Below, piece by piece: positions 19,944 through 30,271 of a DNA stretch of 64,000 nt. Where the stretch lies: assembly GCA_017302615.1 (NCBI GenBank), contig JAFLDB010000010.1:1-64000 (forward strand), written 5' to 3'. Made by a program: the position numbers and the translations under genes. Each line of letters begins with the position of its first letter. Within the stretch, counting starts at the first letter, position 1. The notes beneath the pieces were generated by a model, which was not told the DNA's origin, ran no database searches, and saw only the letters and a list, made by a program, of their open reading frames with translations. The stretch is from Sphingomonadales bacterium (GTDB taxonomy: Bacteria > Pseudomonadota > Alphaproteobacteria > Sphingomonadales > Sphingomonadaceae).

Positions 19944-21224
19944 TCAAAAATACTCCCGAACCGCGCGATAGAGCCGGTTGACCAGCCCGAAACCTTTGTA
20001 ACGAACGATCGGTTGATAGCTCGGCCCGATCGATCGGATATCGATCGGATCGGCCGCCGCGTAGAGGACCAGACCGGCCAGTGTCGAAAACCCAGGGGTC
20101 GCGTGGGCCTCGGCCAGCCCCTTGAGATGCTGCGGCTTGCCCAGTCGCACCGGCTTACCCAGGGCGCCCTGGGTGAAGTCGGCAAGGCCGGCCAGCTCTG
20201 CCCCGCCGCCGGTCAGCACCACCAGCTGCCCGCGCTGGCCGGTAAAGCCCAGGCCCTTCAGCGCCTTTGACACTTCTTCCACCCAGCCCGCCAGCTGCGC
20301 AGTGATGACCGAAACCAGCTCGGCCCGGGGAATGCGGTTCTTGTCGTCGGCATGGCGCGCAGCCGGGCCGCCCGCTTCCTCGCCTGGGGCATTGACCGGG
20401 ATCATCTCGCGGTGGTCGGTCGGGCTGGCGATGGCCGAACCGTGGACGCATTTCAGCCGCTCGGCCTGGAACCGGCGAATGCCGAAGGCGCTGGCCACGG
20501 CATCGGTGATGTCTCCCGATCCAAGCGGGATCGTCACCATTCCCAGCAACATGCCGCCGGCGTAGACCGAGACATTGGTCACTTCCCCGCCGAATTCGAC
20601 CAGCGCCACGCCCAGTTCGCGCTCTTCCGCCGTCAGGCAGGCGTGCCCGGCCGCGACCGGCGATCCGACCACGGCCTCGACCTGCAAGTGCGCGTTCTGG
20701 ACCGCTTCGGTGATGTTGCGGATCGGCGCGCCATCGGCCAGCATCACGTGGATATCCACCCCCAGCCGTTCGGCATGAAGGCCCTTGGGATCGGACACCC
20801 CGTCGGCCCCGTCCAGCGTGTAATGCGCCGGCTGGGCATGGAGCACCAGCCGCCCGTCGGGCTGGATCACGTCGCGGGCGGACACCAGCAGCTGCTCGAT
20901 ATCCTCCGCCTCGATCCTGCGCCCGCCGATATCGACTTCGACCTGCGCGACCTGGCTGGCCAGCCCCGCGCCGGAACAGCCGATCCAGACGCTCTGGACC
21001 GAAGTATTGGCCATTTTCTCGGCCCGCTCCACCGCGTCGCGCACGGCATAGGTGGCGGCCTGCATGTCGGTCACGTAACCGCGCTTGATCCCCTGGGCAG
21101 CACGGTGGCCGGAGCCCAGCACGACCATTTCGCCGGTCTCGGTCAGCCCGGCGACCATGGCCGAGATGCGGAACGAGCCGATATTTACCGCACCATAGAC
21201 ACGGGCAATGCGGGGCGCGGCCAT
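19944..21224 (-). CDS. ftsA: Cell division protein FtsA
   Basis: A 426-residue actin-like ATPase that tethers FtsZ to the membrane. The phosphate-1 motif AVNIGSFRISAM, the SHS2-type 1C insert (about 85-165), phosphate-2 LVEFGGEVTNVSV and the adenosine motif VVLTGGGAELAG are present. The C-terminus LVNRLYRAVREYF is the amphipathic membrane helix. ATG 21224 (TGATG with the ftsQ stop, 8 bases from GGAG) is preferred over GTG 21227. Confidence 0.97.
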   Translation of the reverse strand: MAAPRIARVYGAVNIGSFRISAMVAGLTETGEMVVLGSGHRAAQGIKRGYVTDMQAATYAVRDAVERAEKMANTSVQSVWIGCSGAGLASQVAQVEVDIGGRRIEAEDIEQLLVSARDVIQPDGRLVLHAQPAHYTLDGADGVSDPKGLHAERLGVDIHVMLADGAPIRNITEAVQNAHLQVEAVVGSPVAAGHACLTAEERELGVALVEFGGEVTNVSVYAGGMLLGMVTIPLGSGDITDAVASAFGIRRFQAERLKCVHGSAIASPTDHREMIPVNAPGEEAGGPAARHADDKNRIPRAELVSVITAQLAGWVEEVSKALKGLGFTGQRGQLVVLTGGGAELAGLADFTQGALGKPVRLGKPQHLKGLAEAHATPGFSTLAGLVLYAAADPIDIRSIGPSYQPIVRYKGFGLVNRLYRAVREYF

Positions 21225-22213
21225 CACTGCTTCTCCTTCGGTTTGTCGGCGGTCTTGCTGGCTGGCTTTTCGGCCTTCGCGGCTTCGGCCTTGGCGGCAG
21301 TCGTGGCTGCTGCCTGGGGTTGTTCGACCGGATCGGTCCGGCCCGGGACCCGCAGATAGATCCGGTCGGGCGCGCGCATGTCAAAGGCCTGGGCCTTGCC
21401 GCCGAGCAGACGGTTACGTCCGTCGAGCTGGGCAAAGGTCATCAGCGCCTTGGCCGATGCTTCCTTGCCTTCGGGCAGGGCCAGCAGCTGGCCGGTCTTG
21501 AAGGTCAGGTTCCAGCGGCGGTTGCCGACCCATTCGGCGCTGCGCAGCTGCGGTCGCAGCGCGGGCGCGGCCTCGATCAGTTCGGTCAGCGCCGCAACCT
21601 GCCGGCCCGCACCGGGGCCTTTCAGCAGCAGCTTGCCCTTGGCCCGCTCGGCCGAGACGACTTCCAGCTCCTGCCCGTCCTTGTCGATCAGCACCAGCCG
21701 GTCGGCCTTCTGGACCACGGCCACGGGCTTCCTTTCGACAATGTCGATTACCAGCGTATCGGGCAGCTGGCGCGAAACCCGCGCGTCCTCAACCCACGAC
21801 AGCTGGAGCAGCTTTTCCCGCACGGCGGCCACATCGACGAACGGCATCGCCCGATCACGATCGGCCAGCACGATCTGGTAGATCTTCAGCTCGTTGAGGT
21901 TGCTGGTCCCGCGCACGTTGACGTTGTGCAATTCAAACCCGGCATCGTGGGAAAACAGCGCGATCTGCTCGCGCGCCATGGCCGGAACCCCGGCAAAGCT
22001 GGCCGCCAGCCACAGGCCGACCGCCACCACTCCCAGGATCGCCGCCAGGAACAGGCGGTGGAGCTGGCTTTCGCTGAGCGGGACGAAGCCCATCGCGGTA
22101 TCGATCGCCGATCCGGTCCGGGCCTTGGCGGTGCGGACCTTCTGGGCCTTGCCCTGGGCGGCAGCGGCACGGCGCACGCCCTTGCCGCCGCGCTTGATCG
22201 TGCGGGCGCTCAT
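21224..22213 (-). CDS. ftsQ: Cell division protein FtsQ
   Basis: A 329-residue bitopic division protein. A basic cytoplasmic tail of about 65 residues precedes one membrane helix (about 53-76, LFLAAILGVVAVGLWLAASF). A POTRA domain (VNVRGTSNLNELKIYQIV) and the FtsQ beta domain (DTLVIDIVERKPVAVVQ) follow. The C-terminus is a Lys/Ala/Pro tail (KAEAAKAEKPASKTADKPKEK). It joins the FtsBL complex and regulates septal synthesis. The start overlaps the ddl stop (ATGA). Confidence 0.96.
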   Translation of the reverse strand: MSARTIKRGGKGVRRAAAAQGKAQKVRTAKARTGSAIDTAMGFVPLSESQLHRLFLAAILGVVAVGLWLAASFAGVPAMAREQIALFSHDAGFELHNVNVRGTSNLNELKIYQIVLADRDRAMPFVDVAAVREKLLQLSWVEDARVSRQLPDTLVIDIVERKPVAVVQKADRLVLIDKDGQELEVVSAERAKGKLLLKGPGAGRQVAALTELIEAAPALRPQLRSAEWVGNRRWNLTFKTGQLLALPEGKEASAKALMTFAQLDGRNRLLGGKAQAFDMRAPDRIYLRVPGRTDPVEQPQAAATTAAKAEAAKAEKPASKTADKPKEKQ

Positions 22214-23148
22214 GCAGCCTTCTCCTTCAAGGCATCGGCAATGATCATCTCGACCAGGTCACCATAGGAAATGCCAAGATGCTTCGCCTGTTCCGGCACC
22301 AGGCTGAGCGGGGTCATGCCGGGCTGGGTGTTGGTTTCCAGCACGAACAGCCCTTCCACCCCGCGTTCATCGTCCCAGCGGAAATCGGTGCGGCTGCAGC
22401 CCTTGCAGCCCAGCAGCTGGTGGCAGCGCAGCGCGATGTCGAGGCAGGCCCTGGTGATCTCGTCCGGGATTTCCGCCGGGCAGACATGCTCGGTCATGCC
22501 TTCGGTGTACTTGGCGTCAAAATCGTAGAAGCCGCTCTTGGGCTTCAGTTCGGTCACCATCAGGGCCTTGTCGCCCAGCACTGCGGTGGTCAGTTCGCGC
22601 CCGCGGATAAAGGGCTCGGCCAGCAGCCGGTCGAATTCCTGCCATGGCCCCTTGGCATCGCGGCTGATCGGGTTGCCGTAATTGCCCTCGGCCGTGACAA
22701 TCGCCACGCCGACCGACGAGCCCTCGTTGACGGGCTTCAGCACATAGGGCCGTTCAAGCGGATCGCGCTCATGGATTTCGGCCACGTCGACGATCCGCCC
22801 GCCCGGCATAGGAATGCCATGGGGAACCAGCGCCTGCTTGGTCAGTTCCTTGTCGATCGCGATCACCGAGGTGACCATGCCGGAATGGGTATAGGTCAGC
22901 CCCATCAGGTCCATCAGCCCCTGGACCGATCCGTCTTCACCCGGTGAGCCGTGGAGCGCGTTGAACACAACGTCGGGCGCAGCTTCGGCCAGCCGCGCGG
23001 CGACATCCCGGCCCATGTCGATCCGGGTCACGCGGTGCCCGCGCTCTTCCAGCGCCTTGGCCACGCCCTCCCCGCTCATCAGCGAGACTGGCCGCTCGTT
23101 CGACCAGCCGCCCATCAGGACCGCGACATGGAGTTTCGGAAGGCTCAC
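22210..23148 (-). CDS. ddl: D-alanine--D-alanine ligase
   Basis: A 312-residue ATP-grasp enzyme making the D-Ala-D-Ala dipeptide for UDP-MurNAc-pentapeptide. The N-terminal VAVLMGGWSNERPVSL, ALHGSPGEDG, ATP-grasp loop VNEGSSVGV and C-terminal ETNTQPGMTPLSL are the family signatures. The start is GTG 23148, sharing bases with the murB stop (GTGA). Confidence 0.97.
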   Translation of the reverse strand: MSLPKLHVAVLMGGWSNERPVSLMSGEGVAKALEERGHRVTRIDMGRDVAARLAEAAPDVVFNALHGSPGEDGSVQGLMDLMGLTYTHSGMVTSVIAIDKELTKQALVPHGIPMPGGRIVDVAEIHERDPLERPYVLKPVNEGSSVGVAIVTAEGNYGNPISRDAKGPWQEFDRLLAEPFIRGRELTTAVLGDKALMVTELKPKSGFYDFDAKYTEGMTEHVCPAEIPDEITRACLDIALRCHQLLGCKGCSRTDFRWDDERGVEGLFVLETNTQPGMTPLSLVPEQAKHLGISYGDLVEMIIADALKEKAA

Positions 23149-24038
23149 TTTTTACCCACCCTTTGAATTTCCCATTCGAGCTCGACGCCCGACTTGTCTT
23201 TCACCCGGCGCCGCACTTCCTCGCCCAGCGCCTCGATATCGGTGCTGGTGGCCTCGCCCAGATTGAGCAGGAAGTTGGTGTGCTTCTCGCTCACCTGCGC
23301 GCCGCCCAGGGTCAGCCCACGGCACCCGGCTTCGTCCACCAGTTGCCAGGCTTTGTGCCCCGGCGGGTTCTTGAACGTGCTGCCACCGGTCTTGCTGCGC
23401 AGCGGCTGGCTGGCTTCGCGGCTGGCGGAAATGCGGTCCATTTCGGCCTGGATATCAGTCGGCACGCCGGGCCGCCCCTTGAACCGCGCGGCGACCACGA
23501 TCGCGCCGTCCGGCAATTCGCTGTGGCGATAGGTGTAATGCAGGTCTGCCACCGGCAGCGTGACCAGCGAGCCATCGCGCAGCACCACGTCGCAATCGAT
23601 CAGGATGTCCTTGACCTCACCGCCATAGGCCCCGCCGTTCATCCGCACGAAGCCGCCGACCGTGCCGGGGATCGAGCGGAGGAATTCCAGCCCGGCAATG
23701 CCGTTGTCGCGCGCGGTGGAGGAAACCAGAATCCCGCTTGCCCCGCCGCCGCAATCGAGCGTCAGGTCGGCGCTCTTGCTCACTTTGGCGAAGGCCTTGC
23801 CGAGCCGGACCACCACGCCAGGCACCCCGCCATCGCGGACGATCAGGTTGCTGCCCAGCCCCAGCGCCATGACCGGCACCTTGGGATCGAGATCGCGCAG
23901 AAACCGTTGCAGATCGGCCAGGTCCTTCGGCTCGAACAACCACTCGGCCGCGCCGCCGGACTTGAACCAGACCAGCGGAGCCAGCGGGGCGTTCGGCGTC
24001 AATTTGCCCGCCACCTTGGGAAGGGCATCGGCCATCAT
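23145..24038 (-). CDS. murB: UDP-N-acetylmuramate dehydrogenase
   Basis: A 297-residue FAD enzyme reducing enolpyruvyl-UDP-GlcNAc to UDP-MurNAc. FAD-binding [12 protein letters not shown], the segment [18 protein letters not shown], and the catalytic-region serine/glutamate in [12 protein letters not shown] and [11 protein letters not shown] are visible. ATG 24038 (ATGA overlap with the murC stop) is chosen; a second ATG follows directly at 24035. Confidence 0.96.
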   Translation of the reverse strand: MMADALPKVAGKLTPNAPLAPLVWFKSGGAAEWLFEPKDLADLQRFLRDLDPKVPVMALGLGSNLIVRDGGVPGVVVRLGKAFAKVSKSADLTLDCGGGASGILVSSTARDNGIAGLEFLRSIPGTVGGFVRMNGGAYGGEVKDILIDCDVVLRDGSLVTLPVADLHYTYRHSELPDGAIVVAARFKGRPGVPTDIQAEMDRISASREASQPLRSKTGGSTFKNPPGHKAWQLVDEAGCRGLTLGGAQVSEKHTNFLLNLGEATSTDIEALGEEVRRRVKDKSGVELEWEIQRVGKK

Positions 24039-25450
24039 CCGCCCGCCCTCAGGAACTTGATCTTTTCGGCCAGACCGCCGGCCCACTTGGTGATGTCGCC
24101 CGCGCCCAGGCAGACCACCATGTCGCCCGGCTGGACGCTGTCCGCCAGCACGCTGGCCAGGCCATCGGCCCCGGCGACGGTGTGTGCGCTGCGGTGACCG
24201 CGGGCCTTGATCCCTTCGACCAGGGCATCGGCATCGACGCCTTCGATCGGTGCTTCGCCGGCCGGATAGACCGGCGCGGCATAGACCACGTCGGCATCGT
24301 TGAAGGCGGCCTGAAAGTCTTCCATGTGATCGCGCAGGCGGGTGAAGCGGTGCGGCTGGACCACGGCGATGACCCGCCCGGTGCCCACCCCTTCGCGCGC
24401 GGCGGCCAGCACGGCGCGGATTTCCACCGGATGGTGGCCGTAATCGTCGATGATGGTGGCACCATCGACCTCGCCCACCTTGGTGAAGCGGCGCTTGACC
24501 CCGCCGAACTTGGCGAAGCCGGTCCGGATCACGTCATCCGGCACGCCCATTTCCACCGCCACGCCAACCGCGGCCAGCGCGTTCTGGACGTTATGGCGGC
24601 CGGGCATGGGCAGTTCGATGCCCTCGATCCGGCGGGCCGAGCCGTCGCGCTGGCGCAGCACCGCGTCAAACCGGTTACCGCCCGGGAACGGGGTCACGTT
24701 CTCGCCCCGCACGTCGGCCTGGGCGGAGAAGCCATAGGTTACCACGCGGCGGTCGCGGACCTTGGGTATGACGGCCTGAACCTCGGGATGATCGATGCAC
24801 AGCACTGCGCAGCCATAGAACGGCACGTTCTCGATGAATTCGACGAAAGCGTCCTTGATCGCATCGAAGCTGCCGTAGTGATCGAGGTGTTCGGGATCGA
24901 TATTGGTGACGACCGCAATGGTGCCGTCGAGCCGCAGGAACGAGCCGTCGCTCTCGTCCGCTTCCACCACCATCCAGTCGCTCGCGCCCAGCCGGGCGTT
25001 GGAGCCATAGGAATTGATGATCCCGCCGTTGATCACGGTCGGGTCCACCCCGCCGGCATCGAGCAGCGCGGCGACCATGGAGGTCGTGGTGGTCTTGCCG
25101 TGGGTGCCGGCCACCGCAACCGTGCGCTTCAGCCGCATCAGTTCGGCCAGCATTTCCGCGCGGCGGACCACCGGGATGCGCTTTTCCAGCGCCTCGACCA
25201 CTTCGGGATTGTCCCGCTTGACCGCCGTGGAGGTGACGATCACGGCCGCATCGCCGACATTCTCTGCCGCGTGACCGATCATCACCTTGATGCCGCGGGC
25301 GCGCAGCCCTTCGACCACATAGCCTTCGGCGATGTCGCTGCCCTGCACGCTATAGCCCAGGTTGTGCATCACCTCGGCAATGCCGGACATGCCGATCCCG
25401 CCGATGCCGACGAAGTGGATCGTGCCGATATCGGTGCCGACCGCCTTCAT
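24035..25450 (-). CDS. murC: UDP-N-acetylmuramate--L-alanine ligase
   Basis: A 471-residue Mur ligase adding L-Ala to UDP-MurNAc. The N-terminal Rossmann motif [19 protein letters not shown]-loop [10 protein letters not shown] (about 113-122), INGGIIN, and the C-terminal [10 protein letters not shown] and RFTRLRD are typical of MurC. The four-base overlaps on both sides continue the operon. Confidence 0.97.
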   Translation of the reverse strand: MKAVGTDIGTIHFVGIGGIGMSGIAEVMHNLGYSVQGSDIAEGYVVEGLRARGIKVMIGHAAENVGDAAVIVTSTAVKRDNPEVVEALEKRIPVVRRAEMLAELMRLKRTVAVAGTHGKTTTTSMVAALLDAGGVDPTVINGGIINSYGSNARLGASDWMVVEADESDGSFLRLDGTIAVVTNIDPEHLDHYGSFDAIKDAFVEFIENVPFYGCAVLCIDHPEVQAVIPKVRDRRVVTYGFSAQADVRGENVTPFPGGNRFDAVLRQRDGSARRIEGIELPMPGRHNVQNALAAVGVAVEMGVPDDVIRTGFAKFGGVKRRFTKVGEVDGATIIDDYGHHPVEIRAVLAAAREGVGTGRVIAVVQPHRFTRLRDHMEDFQAAFNDADVVYAAPVYPAGEAPIEGVDADALVEGIKARGHRSAHTVAGADGLASVLADSVQPGDMVVCLGAGDITKWAGGLAEKIKFLRAGG

Positions 25451-26616
25451 GCCACGGCTCCCTGGGTAGAGGCTTCGGCCTCGACACTTTCAGCCACGCG
25501 GATCACGTCCATCAGCGGCGCCCCGCCGAAGCTCTCGACCAGATCGGCCAGATCGGCGACGGCATTGGGATAACCGCAGTCCCACGCGGCATGGGCGGCG
25601 GTGGCCAGGGTGGCAGGGTTCATGGCAATGGCCTGGATCTGCTTGGCGAGCTCTGCCGCAGTGAACTTGTCCTGCCGGATCATCCGCGCGCCGCCGGCGG
25701 TGCAGATCTCGGCAGTGTTGAACGCCTGGTGATCGTCGGTCGCGATCGGCAGCGGGACGAGGATCGCCGGACGGCCCACGGCGGTCAGTTCGGCGATGGT
25801 GGATGCTCCGGCCCGGCCGATGAACAGGTGGGCATCGGCCAGCCGCTCGGCCATGTTCTCGAAATAGGTGCCAAGCTCGGCCGGAATGTCATGCGCGGCA
25901 TAACGCTGGCGGACCGCTTCGATATCCTCGGGCCGGCACTGCTGGGTCACCTGCAGCCGCGCGCGCAGCGCGGTCGGCAGCATGGCCAGGCCATCGGGAA
26001 CCACCTGGCTGAGGATCCCTGCCCCCTGACTGCCGCCGGTAACGAGGACGCGCAGCAGACCATCCTCGCTGAAAGCCGGGAACGGCTGCTCGCGCAGCGC
26101 CAGCACTTCGGCCCGGACTGGATTGCCGACCAGATGAACCTTGCCCAGATGCTTTGGCTTCAGCCGCTCCGTCTCGCGATAGGACGTGGCGATGGCATCG
26201 ACCCGTCCGGCAAGGAACCGGTTGACCCGGCCCAGCACGGCGTTCTGTTCGTGGATCACGCTGGGAATGCCCGCTCCGCTGGCCGCCCACAGCGCGGGGA
26301 AAGCCGGATAGCCGCCAAAACCGATCACGGCACTGGGCTGGAAGCTGTCAAACAGGCGCAGCGCCATGCGGCGCCCTTCCAGGATCGCCTCGATCCCCTT
26401 GGGCCAGTGCAGCGGGTTCTTGCCGATCCGCCCGGCCGGCAAGACATGGGCAACCAGCGAATGCGGCTTGCCCGGCAGGCGGCTGCCGCGCTCATCGGTG
26501 ATCAGGGCCACGTGATGGCCGCGCCGCTCCAGCTCCACTGCCAGGGCAAAGGCCGGAATCAGGTGCCCCCCGGTGCCGCCCGCGGCCAGAACGAAATGGC
26601 GGGAAATGCCGGTCAT
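25447..26616 (-). CDS. murG: Undecaprenyldiphospho-MurNAc-pentapeptide GlcNAc transferase
   Basis: A 389-residue GT28 glycosyltransferase converting lipid I to lipid II at the inner face of the membrane. The N-terminal loop [14 protein letters not shown], the [12 protein letters not shown] segment, VTGGSQGA and the donor-site [12 protein letters not shown] are all visible. ATG 26616 overlaps the ftsW stop (ATGA) and gives the expected N-terminus; the frame is open further up. Confidence 0.97.
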   Translation of the reverse strand: MTGISRHFVLAAGGTGGHLIPAFALAVELERRGHHVALITDERGSRLPGKPHSLVAHVLPAGRIGKNPLHWPKGIEAILEGRRMALRLFDSFQPSAVIGFGGYPAFPALWAASGAGIPSVIHEQNAVLGRVNRFLAGRVDAIATSYRETERLKPKHLGKVHLVGNPVRAEVLALREQPFPAFSEDGLLRVLVTGGSQGAGILSQVVPDGLAMLPTALRARLQVTQQCRPEDIEAVRQRYAAHDIPAELGTYFENMAERLADAHLFIGRAGASTIAELTAVGRPAILVPLPIATDDHQAFNTAEICTAGGARMIRQDKFTAAELAKQIQAIAMNPATLATAAHAAWDCGYPNAVADLADLVESFGGAPLMDVIRVAESVEAEASTQGAVA

Positions 26617-27833
26617 AGCTTGATGCCTACGCTGGACAGGGTGAAACGTTCCCGCTTGATAAACGGATTGCGCCGGGTGATCGAGAGCAGGAACCCGATC
26701 CCCAGGCACAGCGCGATGGTCGACGATCCGCCATAGGAAATCAGCGGCAGGGTCATCCCCTTGGACGGGAACAGCTGCAGGTTGACGAGGATGTTGATGA
26801 AGGCCTGCCCGCCAACCTGCGCGATCAAACCGGCTGCGGCCAGCGTGGTGAACAGGTCTTCCTCGTCCAGCAGGCGCACCAGCACCCGCAGCACCAGCGC
26901 GAGATAGAGGATCACGATCACCGCGCAGGCCAGCAGGCCGAATTCCTCGCCGATCACGCTGAAGATATAGTCGGTGTGCGCTTCAGGCAGGCCCAGCTTG
27001 CGGGTCCCCAGCCACAGCCCCGATCCGGTCCACCCGCCGGCCAGCAGGGTGCGCTGGGCCAGGTCGACCTGATCGAAAGCCGTACCGCCGCCAAGGAACG
27101 CGTCGATCCGGTGCCGGGCATTGTCATAGAGCGCGTAGGCCAGCACCACGAAGGTCACCCCGCCGCCAAGCACCATTCCGATCTTCTTCAGCGAGATGCC
27201 GGACAACAGGACCATCACGAACCACACGCCGCCAAACAGCACGGCCGATCCGAAATCGGGCTGCATCATCAACAGGCCGCCGATCACGATCATCAGCCCG
27301 GTACAGATCTCGATCACCGGCAGGTTGGGATCGCGCGCGCGCCACGACAGGATCCAGGCCATGCCGATCGCAAAGGCCGGCTTGAGGAACTCCGACGGCT
27401 GCAGCGACATGCCAAGGTTGAGCCAGCGCTTGGCTCCGTTGACGGTAAAGCCCATCACCGGCACCAGCATCAGCGCCACCAGCATGGCAAAGCCCAGCAG
27501 GATCCCGGCCCGCCGCGCCATGTCGCGCGGCAGCATCGATGCACCGATCATCGCCACCAGGCCGACCAGCTGCCAGCGCACGTGCATGTAGAAGAAATGC
27601 AGGTCGTCCAGCCGCACCGTCGCGGTGGAGAGCCGCCGCGCGCTGGCCGGGGAACTGGCCGCAACAGCCGCCGTGCCGATCGCCATCAGGGTCAGGACAA
27701 GGAACAACAGGGTCCGGTCGATCTCGCGCCACCAGATCGCGAAATCGCTGCGGCGGCTGCGCTGCAGGCCGCGACCCTGGGCGGTTGCGGGTACCTTGCC
27801 GCCGCGCGGCACGATCGGGGGGTGGGTTGCCAT
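26613..27833 (-). CDS. ftsW: Peptidoglycan glycosyltransferase FtsW
   Basis: A 406-residue SEDS-family integral membrane protein of about ten helices, the septal glycan polymerase paired with FtsI. The N-terminal 40 residues are basic and cytoplasmic. SEDS signatures present are LQPSEFLKPAFAIG, QPDFGSAVL, GLPEAHTDYIFSVIGEEFG and ISYGGSSTI. The start ATG shares one base with the murD stop. Confidence 0.97.
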   Translation of the reverse strand: MATHPPIVPRGGKVPATAQGRGLQRSRRSDFAIWWREIDRTLLFLVLTLMAIGTAAVAASSPASARRLSTATVRLDDLHFFYMHVRWQLVGLVAMIGASMLPRDMARRAGILLGFAMLVALMLVPVMGFTVNGAKRWLNLGMSLQPSEFLKPAFAIGMAWILSWRARDPNLPVIEICTGLMIVIGGLLMMQPDFGSAVLFGGVWFVMVLLSGISLKKIGMVLGGGVTFVVLAYALYDNARHRIDAFLGGGTAFDQVDLAQRTLLAGGWTGSGLWLGTRKLGLPEAHTDYIFSVIGEEFGLLACAVIVILYLALVLRVLVRLLDEEDLFTTLAAAGLIAQVGGQAFINILVNLQLFPSKGMTLPLISYGGSSTIALCLGIGFLLSITRRNPFIKRERFTLSSVGIKL

Positions 27834-29182
27834 CAGCCGCGTCCTCCGGCCAGCGCCGCGCCGTCTTCCGGCTCCAGCAAGGTGGTCACGATCTGGCGGA
27901 AGGCATCGCCGCGCGCCTCATAATCGCGGAACTGGTCGAAACTGGCGCAGGCCGGAGACAGCAGCACCACATCGCCGGGCCGGGCCGCGGCCATGGCCTG
28001 CTGGATCGCCTCGCACATCATCTCGCTGCGGGTCACCGGCATATGCGGGCGCAGCAGTTCGGCAAAGCGCGGTCCGGCATCGCCGATGGTATAGGCGGCG
28101 GCGACATGGCCGAAATAGGGCGCGCATTCGTCCAGGTCGTCGCCCTTGGGCAGGCCGCCGACGATCCAGTGGATGCGCGGCTGCGGCCGGGGCGGAAAGG
28201 CGGCCAGCGCGGGTGCGGTCGAAGCCGGGTTGGTTGCCTTGCTGTCGTTGATGTAAAGCACCCCGCCCGCCTCGGCCACCCGCTCCATCCGGTGCGGCAA
28301 GCCGCGAAAGCTGGCCAGTGCCGGACGCCATTGCATCGGGGTCAGCCCCAGCGCTTCGGCAATCGCCACGGCGACGGCGGCGTTCTGCAGATTGTGCGGC
28401 CCTTGCAGGCTGGGCCAGTCCTGCTGCAGCGCGATCAGGTCCTTGCCATCGACCGTGCGGACCCGCCACGCCTCGCGCCGGGCCAGTTCGCGGGCGGCAA
28501 AACCCCGGGTTTCCGCGTCGCCATCGCCGAACACCGCAAACTGATCGGCCCGCTGCATGGAAAACAGCCGGCCCTTGGACCCGGCATAGGCGGCGAAACC
28601 GTCATAGCGGTCGAGATGGTCGGGCGTGATATTGAGCAGCGCCGCGACATCGCATTCCAGGCTGTGCGTCAGGTCGATCTGATAGCTCGACAGTTCCAGA
28701 ACATAGACCCCGCCGGCATCGAGCGGCTTTCCGGCCAGCACCGGCAGTCCGATGTTGCCGCCCATCCGGGCCTGCAGCGCGGCCGATTGCAGCACGTGGT
28801 GAACCAGCGCGGTGGTGGTCGATTTGCCGTTGGTGCCGGTAATGCCGACCACCCGGTGCGCGGGCAGGTGCGGACGACACAGCGCAAACAGCTCGATATC
28901 GCCGATCACCGGCACGCCATAGCGCGCGGCGTGCGGTCCGATCGGATGGGTGTTGAGCGGGACCCCCGGCGAAACGACGACCCCGGCATAGCCGGTCAGG
29001 TCAATCCCCAGCGGATCGGCCAGTTCGACCCGTCCTTCCAGCGCACGGCGCGGTTCCTCGCGGTTGTCCCACGCGGTCACCTGCGCGCCGCCCGCCAGCA
29101 GGCTTTCCGCCGCGGCCATGCCCGAACGGGCGAGGCCGAGGACGGCGAAGCGTTTGCCGGCAAAGGCGGGGCTGGTGATCAT
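27833..29182 (-). CDS. murD: UDP-N-acetylmuramoylalanine--D-glutamate ligase
   Basis: A 449-residue Mur ligase adding D-Glu. The N-terminal AVLGLARSGMAAAESL, ATP-loop GITGTNGKSTT and mid-domain HLDRYDGFAAY are present. The C-terminal LLSPACASFDQFRDYEARGDAF is diagnostic for MurD. It lies 10 bases after mraY. Confidence 0.97.
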   Translation of the reverse strand: MITSPAFAGKRFAVLGLARSGMAAAESLLAGGAQVTAWDNREEPRRALEGRVELADPLGIDLTGYAGVVVSPGVPLNTHPIGPHAARYGVPVIGDIELFALCRPHLPAHRVVGITGTNGKSTTTALVHHVLQSAALQARMGGNIGLPVLAGKPLDAGGVYVLELSSYQIDLTHSLECDVAALLNITPDHLDRYDGFAAYAGSKGRLFSMQRADQFAVFGDGDAETRGFAARELARREAWRVRTVDGKDLIALQQDWPSLQGPHNLQNAAVAVAIAEALGLTPMQWRPALASFRGLPHRMERVAEAGGVLYINDSKATNPASTAPALAAFPPRPQPRIHWIVGGLPKGDDLDECAPYFGHVAAAYTIGDAGPRFAELLRPHMPVTRSEMMCEAIQQAMAAARPGDVVLLSPACASFDQFRDYEARGDAFRQIVTTLLEPEDGAALAGGRG

Positions 29183-29192
29183 CTCCGGTCCG

Positions 29193-30263
29193 TCACCGCA
29201 GCTTCAGGGTGGACAGGCCGATCATGGCAAGCACGATCGCGACGATCCAGAAGCGGATCACGACAGTCGATTCCTTCCAGCCGAGCTGTTCGAAGTGGTG
29301 GTGGATCGGGGCCATCTTGAACACCCGCTTGCCGGTTCGCTTGTAGACCGCGACCTGGATGATCACCGAGAGCGCCTCTGCCACGAACAGCCCGCCGACA
29401 ATCGCCAGGACGATTTCATGATGAGCGGCAACCGCAATCGCGCCCAGCGCTCCGCCCAGCGCCAGGCTGCCGGTATCGCCCATGAACACGGCGGCAGGCG
29501 GGGCGTTGAACCACAGGAAGGCCAGGCAGGCCCCCATGATCCCCGCGCAAAGGATCGCCAGCTCCCCGGCGCGCGGCACGTGCGGAATGCCAAGGTAGGC
29601 GGAAAAGTCCGCGCGGCCGGCCAGATAGGCAATGATCGCGAAGGTCCCTGCGGCAATCACCACCGGCATGGTGGCAAGGCCGTCCAGCCCGTCGGTCAGG
29701 TTTACCGCATTGCCCGCGCCGACGATCACGAAAGCGGCGAAGACGTAGTAGAACGGCCCTAGCGGAATGTGGAAGTTGGAGAAGAACGGCACGTAGAGGT
29801 TGGTGTCGATCTGGCTCACTAGGATCCACGAGGCGATCCCGGCCACGGCAAATTCCGCCAGCAGGCGGACCCGTCCGGAAATTCCCGCCGTGGTGCGCTT
29901 CTTGACCTTGTCGTAATCGTCAAGGAACCCGATCAGACCGAAACCGACCGTGACCGCCAGACAGGCCCAGACCAGCGGGCTGGTCAGGTCCATCCACAGC
30001 AGCATCGAAACCAGCAGCGAAACCAGGATCATCAGCCCGCCCATGGTCGGCGTGCCGCGCTTGGCCAAGTGGCTTTGCGGCCCGTCCTCGCGGATCGGCT
30101 GGCCCTTGCCCTGGCGGACCCGAAGCATGGCGATGAAACGCGGGCCGATGATCAGCCCCAGCACCAGCGCGGTCATCAGCGCGGCGCCCGCGCGGAAGGT
30201 CTGGTACCGGATCAGGTTGGCCAGTCCTTCGAACTCGAAATATTGTGCGATCAGGAAAAGCAT
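29193..30263 (-). CDS. mraY: Phospho-MurNAc-pentapeptide-transferase
   Basis: A 356-residue polytopic membrane enzyme (about ten helices) making lipid I from UDP-MurNAc-pentapeptide and undecaprenyl phosphate. The motifs [22 protein letters not shown] (catalytic Asp pair), [24 protein letters not shown] and APIHHHFE are intact. ATG 30263 (MLFLIAQ) is the true start; the frame extends upstream as an antiphase shadow of murF. Confidence 0.98.
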   Translation of the reverse strand: MLFLIAQYFEFEGLANLIRYQTFRAGAALMTALVLGLIIGPRFIAMLRVRQGKGQPIREDGPQSHLAKRGTPTMGGLMILVSLLVSMLLWMDLTSPLVWACLAVTVGFGLIGFLDDYDKVKKRTTAGISGRVRLLAEFAVAGIASWILVSQIDTNLYVPFFSNFHIPLGPFYYVFAAFVIVGAGNAVNLTDGLDGLATMPVVIAAGTFAIIAYLAGRADFSAYLGIPHVPRAGELAILCAGIMGACLAFLWFNAPPAAVFMGDTGSLALGGALGAIAVAAHHEIVLAIVGGLFVAEALSVIIQVAVYKRTGKRVFKMAPIHHHFEQLGWKESTVVIRFWIVAIVLAMIGLSTLKLR

Positions 30264-30271
30264 GCCTGATC

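Noticed and set aside
24182..25573. 463-codon antisense frame over murC
   Set aside because: It mirrors murC codon bias in a high-GC genome; composition is His/Asp/Ala-rich without motifs, and murC is certain.
27539..29320. 593-codon antisense frame over ftsW/murD
   Set aside because: A codon-bias shadow; no motif or RBS, and the coding genes on the other strand are certain.
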